From positions 9,096,685 to 9,160,684 of the forward strand of contig OZ007515.1 in the NCBI GenBank assembly GCA_963931865.1: DNA of 64,000 nt. The letters are read 5' to 3'. A program made the position numbers and the translations under genes. The notes below the pieces were generated by a model. The model searched no databases. It was not told where the DNA came from and saw only the letters and a program-made list of their open reading frames with translations. Below are positions 32,820 to 42,213 of the stretch, piece by piece (the stretch's first letter is position 1; the number at the start of each line of letters is the position of its first letter). The stretch is from Axinella damicornis. Its lineage: Eukaryota > Porifera > Demospongiae > Axinellida > Axinellidae.

Positions 32820-33688
32820 CAGTGGCGGATCTAGAAATTTTGAAAGGGGGGTTCGTGACATAGACAGCGCACCGCCGAAGGCGGTGCGGAGAGCCGCGAA
32901 GCGGCGATCAGTCCGCGCGAAGCGCGGAAAATTTTTTTACGTGTTCTCTTTAGCGATCAGGAAGCGCTCTCGTAGCATCTCTGCGCATTCTGGACATGTT
33001 CCCCGGACGTAAAGAAGATTGACTAAGTAACGCCAGACGCAAAGAAGATTGACTAAGTAACCAGTAAGTATCGATGTGTGGGACTGTTAGCTTCCTTCTT
33101 TTCATCGTTGACGGATTACAACCACGCATTCTGGACATGTTCCCCGGACGTAAAGAAGATTGACTAAGTAACGCCAGACGCTAAGAAGATTGACTAAGTA
33201 ACCAGTAAGTATCGATGTGTGGGACTGTTAGCTTCCTTCTTTTCATCGTTGACGGATTACAACCACGCATTCTGGACATGTTCCCCGGACGTAAAGAAGA
33301 TTGACTAAGTAACGCCAGACGCAAAGAAGATTGACTAAGTAACCAGTAAGTATCGATGTGTGGGACTGTTAGCTTCCTTCTTTTCATCGTTGACGGATTA
33401 CAACCACGTAGCTATGTGGACAGTCGATTGAACACTGCGTTATTGCTTTATTTTCTAATTATACGTATAATTATACAGAACAAAAATAATTGATGTAAAA
33501 TTAAAATTGTGTAGCAGCGCAGCGTAAACCTAGCTAGCTCAAGACTACTATGTCTGCCTTCAGGCTTTCAGCCCGCGAACGGTCAAGGTACTACCAACCA
33601 CAGCTACAATAATACAAGTAGTTTATGTTAACAAGGGTCAAAAGGGGGGTTCGCTCGCACCCCTAGATCCCCCCTAGATCCGCCACTG
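32820..33688. mobile_element. Non-autonomous DNA transposon, CAGTGGCGG family, copy B
   Basis: Perfect 15-base terminal inverted repeats (CAGTGGCGGATCTAG and CTAGATCCGCCACTG) and a 5-base target duplication ATTGT (32815-32819 and 33689-33693). The left part has GC-rich palindromes (CCGCGAAGCGG, CCGCGCGAAGCGCGG). It carries a three-unit tandem repeat. The pre-insertion sequence is shown by the NLR gene 1 locus at about 23840-23850, where the flanks are contiguous. The right end lies 12 bases upstream of the 2A exon of NLR copy 2. Confidence 0.92.
32985..33408. repeat. Tandem repeat, three units of 141-142 bases, inside transposon copy B
   Basis: Units start with CATTCTGGACATG at 32985, 33127 and 33268 and are almost identical. 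Each unit contains an internal doublet (AAGAAGATTGACTAAGTAAC twice) and AGTATCGATGTGTGGGAC. Near identity implies recent amplification. The spacing is that of a simple tandem array, not a CRISPR. Confidence 0.95.
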
Positions 33689-33843
33689 ATTGTTCCTCAG
33701 TTGTTTATGCAGGTGGTGGTCTCTGTAAGTCCAGTGTACAAGCTGGCTACAGAATTGGGTGTGGTGTCATGTGGTCCACAGGTGTCTCTGGTTTGTGTCT
33801 GCAATCCCACCTTCTGGTATTGTTGCTGCTGCTGCTGGTTGCT

Positions 33844-33870
33844 GGAGATGTGGAAAAGAACCCTGGACCA
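33844..33870 (+). other. 2A-like motif in NLR copy 2
   Basis: Encodes GDVEKNPGP after a run of leucines. All consensus 2A residues are kept although the gene is truncated, and only the variable position differs from gene 1 (K for L). Confidence 0.85.
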
Positions 33871-34049
33871 CTGAGCGGTATGTGTGCCGTGCCTCTGACA
33901 GTGATCATGAGCTACACACAATATAGTGGGTGTACCTGGTAGATTAATTGTGCTGCTTAATGGATAACTGTCATATCAGCTATGCAGTCATATCAGCTAT
34001 GCAGTCATACAGGTACATTGATAACCCATGCACTGGGTTTGTAGCCTTG

Positions 34050-34557
34050 TTCCCAGGCCCCTCCTACCTTATTGTCGCTTAAGGTTAGGGGATACTCATG
34101 CGCGCGCCATGTGAAATGTATTGGGAAATGAAATGTATACTTAAGCTCGCTAACCAAGAATCTCTGGTACGAAGAGCGTGAGCAACTTGATTCTGGCGGT
34201 GGAGGTGCGCTGTCACGGAAGATTTTACCGATACGTTGTATAGCCTTGCAAAAACGAGCAGTTCGGTTCACCAAAAAGCCGTATTTACCGCTTTTCTCGA
34301 GCGAGACAGCAGATAAATTTGCCAGGGATTATGCTATCAAAAAAAGCTTCCGTCATGCCCTGCACCTTGTGACAGCGCACCTCCACCGCCAGAATCAAGT
34401 TGCTCACACTCTTCGTACTAGAGATTTTTGGTTAGCGAGCTTAAGTATACATTTCCCAATACATTTTGCACGGCGCGCGCACGAGTATCCGGTAACCTTA
34501 ACCGTACTGCAACTGAAGTGACAGAAAGCTGGGCGGGCCGGGTCCAGGGAACGAGGC
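34050..34557. mobile_element. Large foldback element in NLR copy 2
   Basis: Arms of about 170 bases: AGCAACTTGATTCTGGCGG on the left pairs with CCGCCAGAATCAAGTTGCT on the right, and GCTCGCTAACCAA pairs with TTGGTTAGCGAGC. The outer ends GCCTTGTTCCCAGG and CCAGGGAACGAGGC belong to the GTTCC hairpin family, so this may be a long form of the same element type. Confidence 0.85.
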
Positions 34558-34861
34558 TACTAGATTTCTCTAATTGTGCAACAATGAATAGTTTTACATG
34601 CAAACTATGATAACTGGTTTTATAACTAGAACGAACTCATTTATTTCTGGTATCTACAGAGGAATTGCTGGCTGGTGTTGATGATACAGAGCTGAGTAAG
34701 TCTATACTGCAAACTGATAGGCATTTATTTTGTGTGTGGGAAGATTGATATCAATCTAGTTAATTGCTATGCATGGACATGAAAGTGTCCAGCTTTTTAC
34801 ATGTGACTATATATATTGTACCTAACTTTGGCAGGAAGGCTTATCATTGGGGACAACAGCT

Positions 34862-34929
34862 TCATTCTCAGGCTCCTCCCCAGCTTTTTGTTGCATACTA
34901 AAAAGCTGGGGAGCCTGGGAACGAGGCTA
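34862..34929. repeat. Hairpin element in NLR copy 2 intron
   Basis: CAGGCTCCTCCCCAGCTTTTT pairs with AAAAAGCTGGGGAGCCTG, followed by GGAACGAGGCT. It is absent from the matching intron of NLR gene 1, so it was inserted after the duplication. Confidence 0.8.
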
Positions 34930-35519
34930 GAGGACAATACGTTTACTTTCCTCTTTTCTATGTTGGCTTCCAATTATGTATATATACAGATGAATATGAC
35001 ACACAGGAGGTGTACAGAGCAGTCCTAGACTTGGCTGGAATGTGGCGTGACATGTGCTTTGCTTTGGGATTACGACCTGCAGTTGCGGACACTATTGTTG
35101 CCACTTGTGAGAATCCCAAGCAATGTTTGCGACAAGTGATTATCAGGTGGTTGAAGAAAATGTATGATGTCAGCAAGCATGGTCCCCCCACATGGAGGAC
35201 ACTGGTGAAGGCAGTGTCTGACAAGGCGGGAGGGGATAACCCGGCCCTCGCTGAAGAAATAGCCAAAAAGCGTAAAGGTATTTTAACAAATAGGCATCTG
35301 ACTGTAGCCACTTCATTTTGTGTCCTAGTACAAGTCATTTCAGGTGGAATAGTAATAGGAAATCCTTTTTTCTGGTTTCATTAATCGAGTGGCAACTGCG
35401 CTCCTAGTAGCTGTTGCAACCAAGGATGATTGAAATGAAACATAATAGCAGCAGCTTGAACTTCCATGCAATGAAAATGTCCTCCTACCGATCTACACAT
35501 ATATACCTTCACATAATGT

Positions 35520-35900
<381 letters not shown>

Positions 35901-35911
35901 TGAATGCGTAG

Positions 35912-36646
35912 AGGCCTCGGAGAAACAATTCATGCAGAAGCTAGAGTACCTTCGCCCACAGGCAGAAGTGTATTTGCGCATGTTCAATGACATGCGCAAG
36001 AGGCTCAAGGAACTACCCCCTGATGGACAAGCTGCTAAGGCGTACCGGTACAACATGTTACATACTCCTAGCTGAATTTACAGTGCTTTGAACACTAGGT
36101 TTCATAGGGTAATGAATTGATATCTTAAACAAAGTCAACGCTACAAGCAAGTAGCTGTGTTTGCCTAATGAGTAGTGTGTTTCTCCCTATAGCCTCTCTG
36201 CTATTTGATTCGTGTTTTGGGTTGTTGCCACAACAACACATGATGACATCATCATCATTGTGGAATGGCAATGATGTCATCATGCAATCATGTGTTATGA
36301 CATCATGTATGGTGCACTTGTGAGTACAGCACGTGCATTTTGTGTCGTCCTCTGTAGTGGTGTAATGGGAGATGTGGTAAAGGTGCTGTACCTACTGAAC
36401 AAGAAGCCCTCGGCTGTACAGATGCCTCCTGATGGCCTTCGACTACTTAGCTGGTGTGAGCAGATTCTGCAGAGATACCTGCGTGGTGCTTCACAAGACT
36501 CCAAAGGTGGACCCCAGGCGGACTGCGCTACTGTCTCTACTTCCAGCACTGTTGCTGGACATGGGAAACTGGACTTCTCCACTCTGGACGAGGCAATTCG
36601 TTTCTACTGTGATTTGGGCCCAGCAGATTCAACTTGTAAGACTTAA
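35912..36646 (+). CDS. Unidentified helical protein fragment, possibly MED15-like
   Basis: Two exons, 35912-36047 and 36358-36646, with consistent GT-AG borders and phase. They read EASEKQFMQKLEYLRPQAEV, LRMFNDMRKRLKELPPDGQA, then RGVMGDVVKVLYLLNKK, DGLRLLSWCEQILQRYLRG and a Ser/Thr-rich end. The pattern of amphipathic helices loosely recalls the central helical region of Mediator subunit MED15, but the resemblance is weak and I do not claim orthology. The first exon opens in phase 1, exactly the phase in which the death-domain exon of NLR copy 2 ends (35277), so the two may be spliced together into a chimera. A donor-like GTAAGA at 36636 allows further exons. No independent 5' exons are visible. 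Confidence 0.35.
36236..36306. repeat. Palindromic ATGATGACATCATC patch
   Basis: ACACATGATGACATCATCAT on the left pairs with ATGATGTCATCATG and CATGTGT on the right. It lies in the intron between 36047 and 36358. A related patch is at about 7160-7200. Confidence 0.6.
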
Positions 36647-36948
36647 AGGACAGTAGACACATACTTAAATGTCAAATACGTAGGATTTGAACCTACATGT
36701 GTATACTACTAGGCTAGCACAGCAGATGTTGTCATTTGCAAACATCTGCTGTGCTAGCCTATTATAGGCCATAATACCGAAGGGACTCTGTTCTAGGCTT
36801 CTTCCACGGCTCTTCCCCAGAAATAGTGTAGAATAGTGGGGAGGAACCCTATAATTCTTGTATGAAGCTGTGTAACATGAAGTGCTCCAGTGTGCTTCAT
36901 AATGTGATTCGTGTGCTATAATTATTATCCAGCATCCAGTGGTGGTAC

Positions 36949-36977
36949 GGGGGGGGGGGGGGGGGGGGGGGGGGGGG
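36949..36977. repeat. Poly-G tract (29 G)
   Basis: An uninterrupted run of 29 G preceded by TGGTGGTAC. Confidence 0.95.
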
Positions 36978-37324
36978 TGAACGTACACTGCCTATACAGA
37001 GGCAGTTCTTTGATCTAGCTATCAACTGTGAGTCAAGACTTACCTCTAGCAGCAGTTTATTGTGTAGTCAGTCAGTCAGTCTAAGTATGCGGAGGGCTTC
37101 CTGATAACCGAAAATCGTGCTTGGGTGAAAAATTTTCCACGCTTCGTGCGAAATACTGATCAACATCCCGTGGCTGTTTGCGGCCACTGTGCGCCTCCGT
37201 ACTTCGCCACCAATGTTCTTCCCCCCAACCTTCTATTGCTGTGCACACCTGTGCCAGTATCAGAAATAGTTGTCCGTAAACCCCCTGCAGTTAATGTATG
37301 CTGCATTTGGAGAGAAAGCATTTA

Positions 37325-37680
37325 TGACTGTGGCTATACTATTTCGCCGAAATGAGCCTTCACTGCCATGCCACGAACTGAATTTCGAGTGTTTGTGACT
37401 GTTGCAGATGTACTATTCCAGGAACTTGGACATCAACTGCCATGCCATGCACTGGCATTTGGAGATAAATCATTATTGACTGTTGTGGCTAAACTATTCA
37501 GGAAATGGGCATTCACTGCCCATGCCGCATGCATAGGAACGTTTTTTTACTGTTGTGGCTATAGTGCTATTCCAGGAAATGGGGATCATCAACTGCGATG
37601 CCACATGCTGAATTTCGAGAGAACTCCGAGAGAGCTTGTTTGTGACCTGGACTCTGTAGTGGTTATAGGCCTACAATTCC
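37325..37680. repeat. Degenerate tandem repeat, about 80-110-base units
   Basis: Successive units share TGACTGTTG(T/C)GG, ACTATTCCAGGAA, CATCAACTGCCATGCC and a GAATTT or CATTTGGAGA tail. About four units can be followed. Another unit lies inside the foldback element at 37818-38098. Confidence 0.7.
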
Positions 37681-37817
37681 AGCATAGATAAGGTGTGCAT
37701 GGCTTTCTGACCTACCGTTTCAATTATATGAGGAGTATGGCCTGTATGGGACCCTTAACTTGAGGTGGTATACAAATGAAATCGTGCCTCCATGCACCGT
37801 TTCAATTACGTGAGGGC

Positions 37818-38098
37818 AAGAGTGTATAATAATAAGAAGAGAGTATCGAACTCGCTATAGGCTAACGTTGAATGTGTGCGGAAAGTAACGTGACATCCGG
37901 TATGGTGCTAACGTCAAAAACACAATCTTACTGTACTATCCCAGGAACTTGGACATCAACTGCCATGCCATGCGCTGGCATTCGGAGATAAATCATTATC
38001 ACGTGCACCATACTGGATGTCACGTTACTTTCCGCATACATTCAACGTAGCCTATAGGGAGTTCGATACTCTCTTCTTATTATTATACCCTCTTGGTG
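37818..38098. mobile_element. Foldback element with captured repeat unit
   Basis: Arms of about 95 bases (37818-37912 and 38002-38098) pair through ATAATAATAAGAAGAGAGTA, ATCGAACTC, CTATAGGCTA and GGAAAGTAACGTGACATCC. The loop carries a copy of the adjacent tandem repeat (TATCCCAGGAACTTGG, CATCAACTGCCATGCC). Confidence 0.85.
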
Positions 38099-38624
38099 AG
38101 GGGTATGGGACCCTTAACATGAGGCACACCGATTGGTGTACACAATCTTGCCTCCATGCACCCTTCCTCTGCAGGGGATTACCACCACAGCGCTGCAGGC
38201 TACCAGTAGTGTCCTTGGCGACCATGATGAAACACACTAGTAAGCTTTTGAAACAGCACACTTGTACAATGCAACAAAACGCCCATCTAGCACCAACCTC
38301 CTAGGCTGCTTCAATTGCTCATCTTCTGAAACCATTCTTATACATATTTTTGTACATAATCTTCTTCCTTTCCTGTTTTCTACGGCAGATTTACTGCATA
38401 TTTTTTTTGTCACATGTAAAGTACAGTTTTCGTTCTCTCCTGACAACATATAGTACAATAGTATGATTATATATACCGGTATAGTTGTTTGACTTGATGC
38501 TTCTATGGATTATAATGGTTGGAGGCACCAACATAAGCCTTTTTGCTTGCATGATCAATTAAACAATTGCATGATCAATTAAACAATTGTGTTACTTGGC
38601 ACTATTAACCCAGCTCGTTACCAT

Positions 38625-38795
38625 CGAATTTGAGTCGGTGCAAGATTTCCAAACTGGAGGCCTGGTTTGACCTAGCTACCAACAGAGTACGGAATCAGTG
38701 GACCATATAGCATCCTTAATTTACATGTCCAATTAGAGGCAACTGGATGAAGAAGATTCAGGTGGTGAACTCCAACAATGGATTGTAGGAATCTT
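38625..38795 (+). pseudogene. Relic of an NLR C-terminal coding region
   Basis: Aligns with 29711-29880 of NLR gene 1: shared GAATTTGAG, then GTGCAA, TCAGTGGACC, TATAGCATCCTT, GAAGATTC, GGTGAACT and CAACAATG. Frameshifts and substitutions make it non-coding. It is the best evidence that the truncated NLR at 33701-35277 once had the full NACHT-LRR part. Confidence 0.7.
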
Positions 38796-39171
38796 GAAAT
38801 CTAGCTTCCTGCTCTTTCAGTCTGGACCCTATAGCCGGCTGGTTGTAGATTGTAAGGTGCACAAAAATTAATAAGGAAAGGTTGGCCACCACTTTGCATC
38901 GCTATTGGAATGAGCTTGTCAGGAACTCCAGCTAAAGGTACACACCATTTGTTCTGATCCATGGAATGAGCTGGTCAAGCCCCCTGCAGAGGGTGGCTAC
39001 CTCCCCCTCCAGTGCACCCTGAAAGCACCTTTTTCATGTTTGGAAGAGAGGAATACTAGTAATCCAGCAAACATGGACATTAGATATGATATTATATGTA
39101 TGTCTTTAAATTAATATTAGGGGAGATATGCATGTCTCCAATGAGAAAATTGTGGGGAGGGTAAAGACCAG

Positions 39172-39255
39172 CGTTGTTCCCAGAATGTTCTCACATTTGC
39201 AGTTTACTGCAAGTAAACAAAGTTTGGAGGTGGGAATGGCCTGGGAACAAGGCTA
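39172..39255. repeat. Hairpin element, diverged
   Basis: GCGTTGTTCCCAG at the left and CTGGGAACAAGGCTA at the right, with an inner TTTGCAGTTTACTGCAAGTAAAC. A decayed GTTCC-family hairpin. Confidence 0.55.
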
Positions 39256-39344
39256 AGAATTCTCAAGCAGTTGAGAGATTCAGATTGTGAAGATGGCTGA
39301 TACTAAAACTCAGCAGGGCATGCTTTTTAATGCTGTTCCTCTGC

Positions 39345-39422
39345 TGTGGGCCCTAGTAAGAACATCTGACTAGTATCCATGCAGGTCTAGGGTTCAAAAC
39401 CCAGCTCCATGGTCCCAGAAAA
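39345..39422 (+). repeat. tRNA-like sequence, probably SINE-derived
   Basis: GGGCCCTAGTAAGAAC, then CATCTGACTAGTAT and GGGTTCAAAACCC with TGGTCCCA at the end follow the order of a tRNA A-box, an anticodon arm with AGT in the loop, a B-box and an acceptor strand. Stems are imperfect and the D-arm is short, so it is not a working tRNA gene. Confidence 0.4.
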
Positions 39423-40134
39423 TTTTCTGTGGATTCAATTTATCTCTCTCTTGTCACTATCCCCAGTTGAGAGATATTTCCATTAACCCCTCTTAAGTTC
39501 CTCTTAAGGAAAGGGTAGTGATCCACAAGTGTTTCACACAGGACTTTTACTGTATTTGGAAGCAAAGTTGGATTCACAATGAATAGATCTTGAACTTCAA
39601 GTCCATTCGCACGTTTGACACCATATAAACTTATTTTCAGGACTTTGACATGTCGGAAGAGAGGAACGTTTGGTAAATATGCCGGTGCCCTGACTGTCCC
39701 AGACTTGCAGCACTATCCACGTTAAGAGTATACACGCTGGCTCATGGTCAGCCTACCTCCTGTCTCTGTCATCAGATCGAACGCACATCGCACACGGCGT
39801 GTGCGAGGATCTAGGACTCCGCGGACACGAACGTCATTATTCAGAAAAGCGAGGAGGCACGCCTCCTCTGCCTCAATGTTAGCTACGCCCATGCTTTAGT
39901 CACATGAAACACGATCAAGGCAAGGAAACGATTGGAGCTATCCCGGAGTAGGAATCAAAGCTTCAATTCTATTGGCTATATAACAATATAAACCACACCC
40001 TAACCTGCCATAATATACCCTAAGTATGCACTGTATGACGTAAGTGACCTAAGTGAACCAATCAGAAGCGAGCTTAGAAAACTACTCCGGTACTGTAGGA
40101 CGATTGGACGAATCATGTGATCATCCCCGCCCCC

Positions 40135-40295
40135 AGATAAGCAACACTAGCTAGATGTGCAACACCAATGCAGGAGATAGGCAACACCACACCAGGCAAC
40201 ACCAATGGCATTATGCAGTAGATAGGCAACACAAATGCAGTAGCTAGATAGGCAACACCAATGCAGGAGATAGGCAACACCAGGCAACACCAGAG
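40135..40295. repeat. Minisatellite, ATAGGCAACACC units
   Basis: Six to eight degenerate units of about 20-40 bases built on ATAGGCAACACCAATGCAG. Confidence 0.85.
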
Positions 40296-40446
40296 TAGGT
40301 ATAATGTTTCAAGGAACAGGACTTTATTACCCCGCGCGCGTTACCCCGCGTGCGCATGCGCGAAGCTGGGTTAAGATGGCGTGTGTACATGTATGTGCTC
40401 TCTCCTATTGGACTCTCTCCTATTAATGGAGCCTGCCGCGCTCGTC

Positions 40447-40980
40447 CATTGACGAAAGGGACACTAATCTCTGAGCAGACATTCATCGATAATCGACTGG
40501 AGGCAGTAAAGTGCTATGCTGAACTTTTTGACCAGGCCTGTGGCCGCTAGACATGTACACGTGGCAGGCGGGACTAATGCTCACCACCGAGTCGTACTCA
40601 CCAGTCATGGTGGGATGGGTAGCCCCTTCGGTACATGCTGTCGACAGCCATGGGTCGGGCCAAAACTGAAGTGATGCAGAGACATTTGCCTTAACTGAAG
40701 TTGTGTGTGTGTTTATGTTTCATGACGAAAGGGATACTCCTCTGAGCAGACAATTCATCGATATTCCACTGAGGCAGAAGACTGCTATGCTGAACTTTTT
40801 GACCAGGCCTATGGCCACTAGACATGTGCACGTGGCAGGCAGGACTAATGCTCACTACCGAGTCGTGCTCACCTGTCATGGTGGGACGGGTAGCCCCTTC
40901 GGTACATGCTGCCACAGCCATGGGTCGGGTCGAAGCTGAAGTGTTGCAGAGTTATTTGCCTGAACTGAAGTTGTGCATGT
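40447..40980. repeat. Tandem duplication of about 270 bases
   Basis: The segment from GACGAAAGGGACACT to TGAACTGAAGTTGTG (about 40452-40708) is repeated at about 40724-40975. Shared blocks include GCTATGCTGAACTTTTTGAC, GGTAGCCCCTTCGGTACATG and AGCCATGGGTCGGG. Neither copy has a consistent open frame across its length. Confidence 0.85.
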
Positions 40981-41765
40981 GTGTTTGTGTGTTTGTGTGT
41001 TTCCTGTTGTAAATTACGCGCATACCTCACTGGTCAGTCGCAATGAATGAATCTTGGAATCTTAAGCGGTTTTGTTCGTCAGTCGTCTGTCTGTCAGTCA
41101 GGCAAAAAAGATTGAAATTTTGCCACATAGACCCTCATAAACCATCGAAATGGAGTCAAACAATAGCAAATAGCAAAAAACTGCTCTATGTGTACCTGAC
41201 TGAAGTCAAGGCGCTTCGTTTAGGCTGTTTTTCCAGCTATTTCCTATTATTCGTAACATTTGGCCCCACCTCTTCAGCTTCACAATATAATATGCACGTT
41301 GTTGTATATACGGTAAGCGGTCACTCCCACACCTTGGATGTGGCCATACACGAACACAGTATACGCGACAGCACTTGTTCGATGCGATGGGCAGAGATGT
41401 CACGTCGATTGTAGCTGCACTGTATCCTGTAGACGTTCTGCGCGGGGTATGTGTTCTATGAACACCTCTAGTTAACACACTGCAGTGGGACCTGTCTATA
41501 TACGTAATTGCTGAGCGTAGTGAAGCAAGTAATCTTGACAACGGCAGTCCGATTCTGAAGTAGTGTTTGTCACAGTATGTATAAACATATAGCCACATGC
41601 TGAAGGGGCTACCCCGGTGTCAAAATGAAGTTTCATGATCATCATCATCATCTTCCATACTTCCATAGTAACTTGACTTGAGTTGCCAGTGAAGACGTAG
41701 ATACACGGACCTCAGTCTTTCACCAAGCGGTTGATGGTATAGTGAAGACGACGAGGTAAGCAATT

Positions 41766-41872
41766 AGCCTCGTTCCCAGTCCCGCGCCCAGCTTTTCGTC
41801 GCTTGCAGTACTGCAGTATATACTGCAACCGTGAGCGACGAAAAGCTGGGCGCGGGACTGGGAACGAGGCTA
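41766..41872. repeat. Hairpin element with long stem
   Basis: GCCTCGTTCCCAGTCCCGCG pairs with CGCGGGACTGGGAACGAGGC, and CCCAGCTTTTCGTCGC pairs with GCGACGAAAAGCTGGG, around a TGCAGTACTGCAGTATATACTGCA core. It is the cleanest example of the family here. Confidence 0.92.
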
Positions 41873-42213
41873 GTAAGCAGTGACATTGCACTTCTCAGTC
41901 AAAAACTTCATGGAACCATAGATAATAGAGCGTAAATTATCTATGATGAAAACCAAGGATACTTGATTAGCTACTACAGTAACTTTACAGTATCCTCGAC
42001 GAAACTTCCCGAATGCGCTCCGTTTTTGTTTGTCGCACGAGGCACGAGCCTGACAATGGTGGGCGCTCATTCGAGTAACCTATCAGGAAATTGAGCCAAA
42101 AATCTGTGGTGCAGGGGCGCTCTTTCGTCAGACTACGGTATAGGTACGTCCCAAATATTGTATGTCATATAGCTCACCTGCCTCAGATTCTCGTCCTCTG
42201 TCCTATCTATAGC

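Larger units (their letters stand above)
33701..35277 (+). pseudogene. Truncated NLR copy 2 (2A-like motif plus death domain only)
   Basis: Three exons match NLR gene 1 in order, length and phase: 33701-33877 (177 nt, as in gene 1), 34660-34695 (36 nt), 34990-35277 (288 nt, one codon shorter). They encode LLLLLLVAGDVEKNPGPLS, EELLAGVDDTEL and a death domain (YRAVLDLAGMWRDMCFALGL). No leader exon is found upstream, but an in-frame ATG at 33769 would give a compact signal-like start, MWSTGVSGLCLQSHLL. No NACHT exon follows; a decayed NLR C-terminus at about 38625-38795 suggests it was lost. The three exons are undamaged, so a 2A/death-domain adaptor-like product is possible. I class it as a truncated gene of uncertain status. 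Confidence 0.75.
36647..42213. other. Repeat-rich intergenic region
   Basis: About 5.5 kb without a supported gene. It contains a 29-G tract, a decayed relative of the CAGTGGCGG transposon interior (about 37120-37200), short tandem repeats, a foldback element, a relic of an NLR C-terminus, a tRNA-like repeat, a minisatellite, a 270-base tandem duplication and hairpin elements, listed separately. The last 300 bases should hold the DHRS11 promoter; ACCATAGATAATA occurs at about 41915. Confidence 0.55.

Noticed and set aside
32985..33408. Regular repeats as a CRISPR array
   Set aside because: Units of 141-142 bases are contiguous, with no unique spacers, inside a eukaryotic transposon.
39345..39422. 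Functional tRNA gene
   Set aside because: Stems mismatch and the D-arm is short, so it fits a tRNA-derived SINE relic better.
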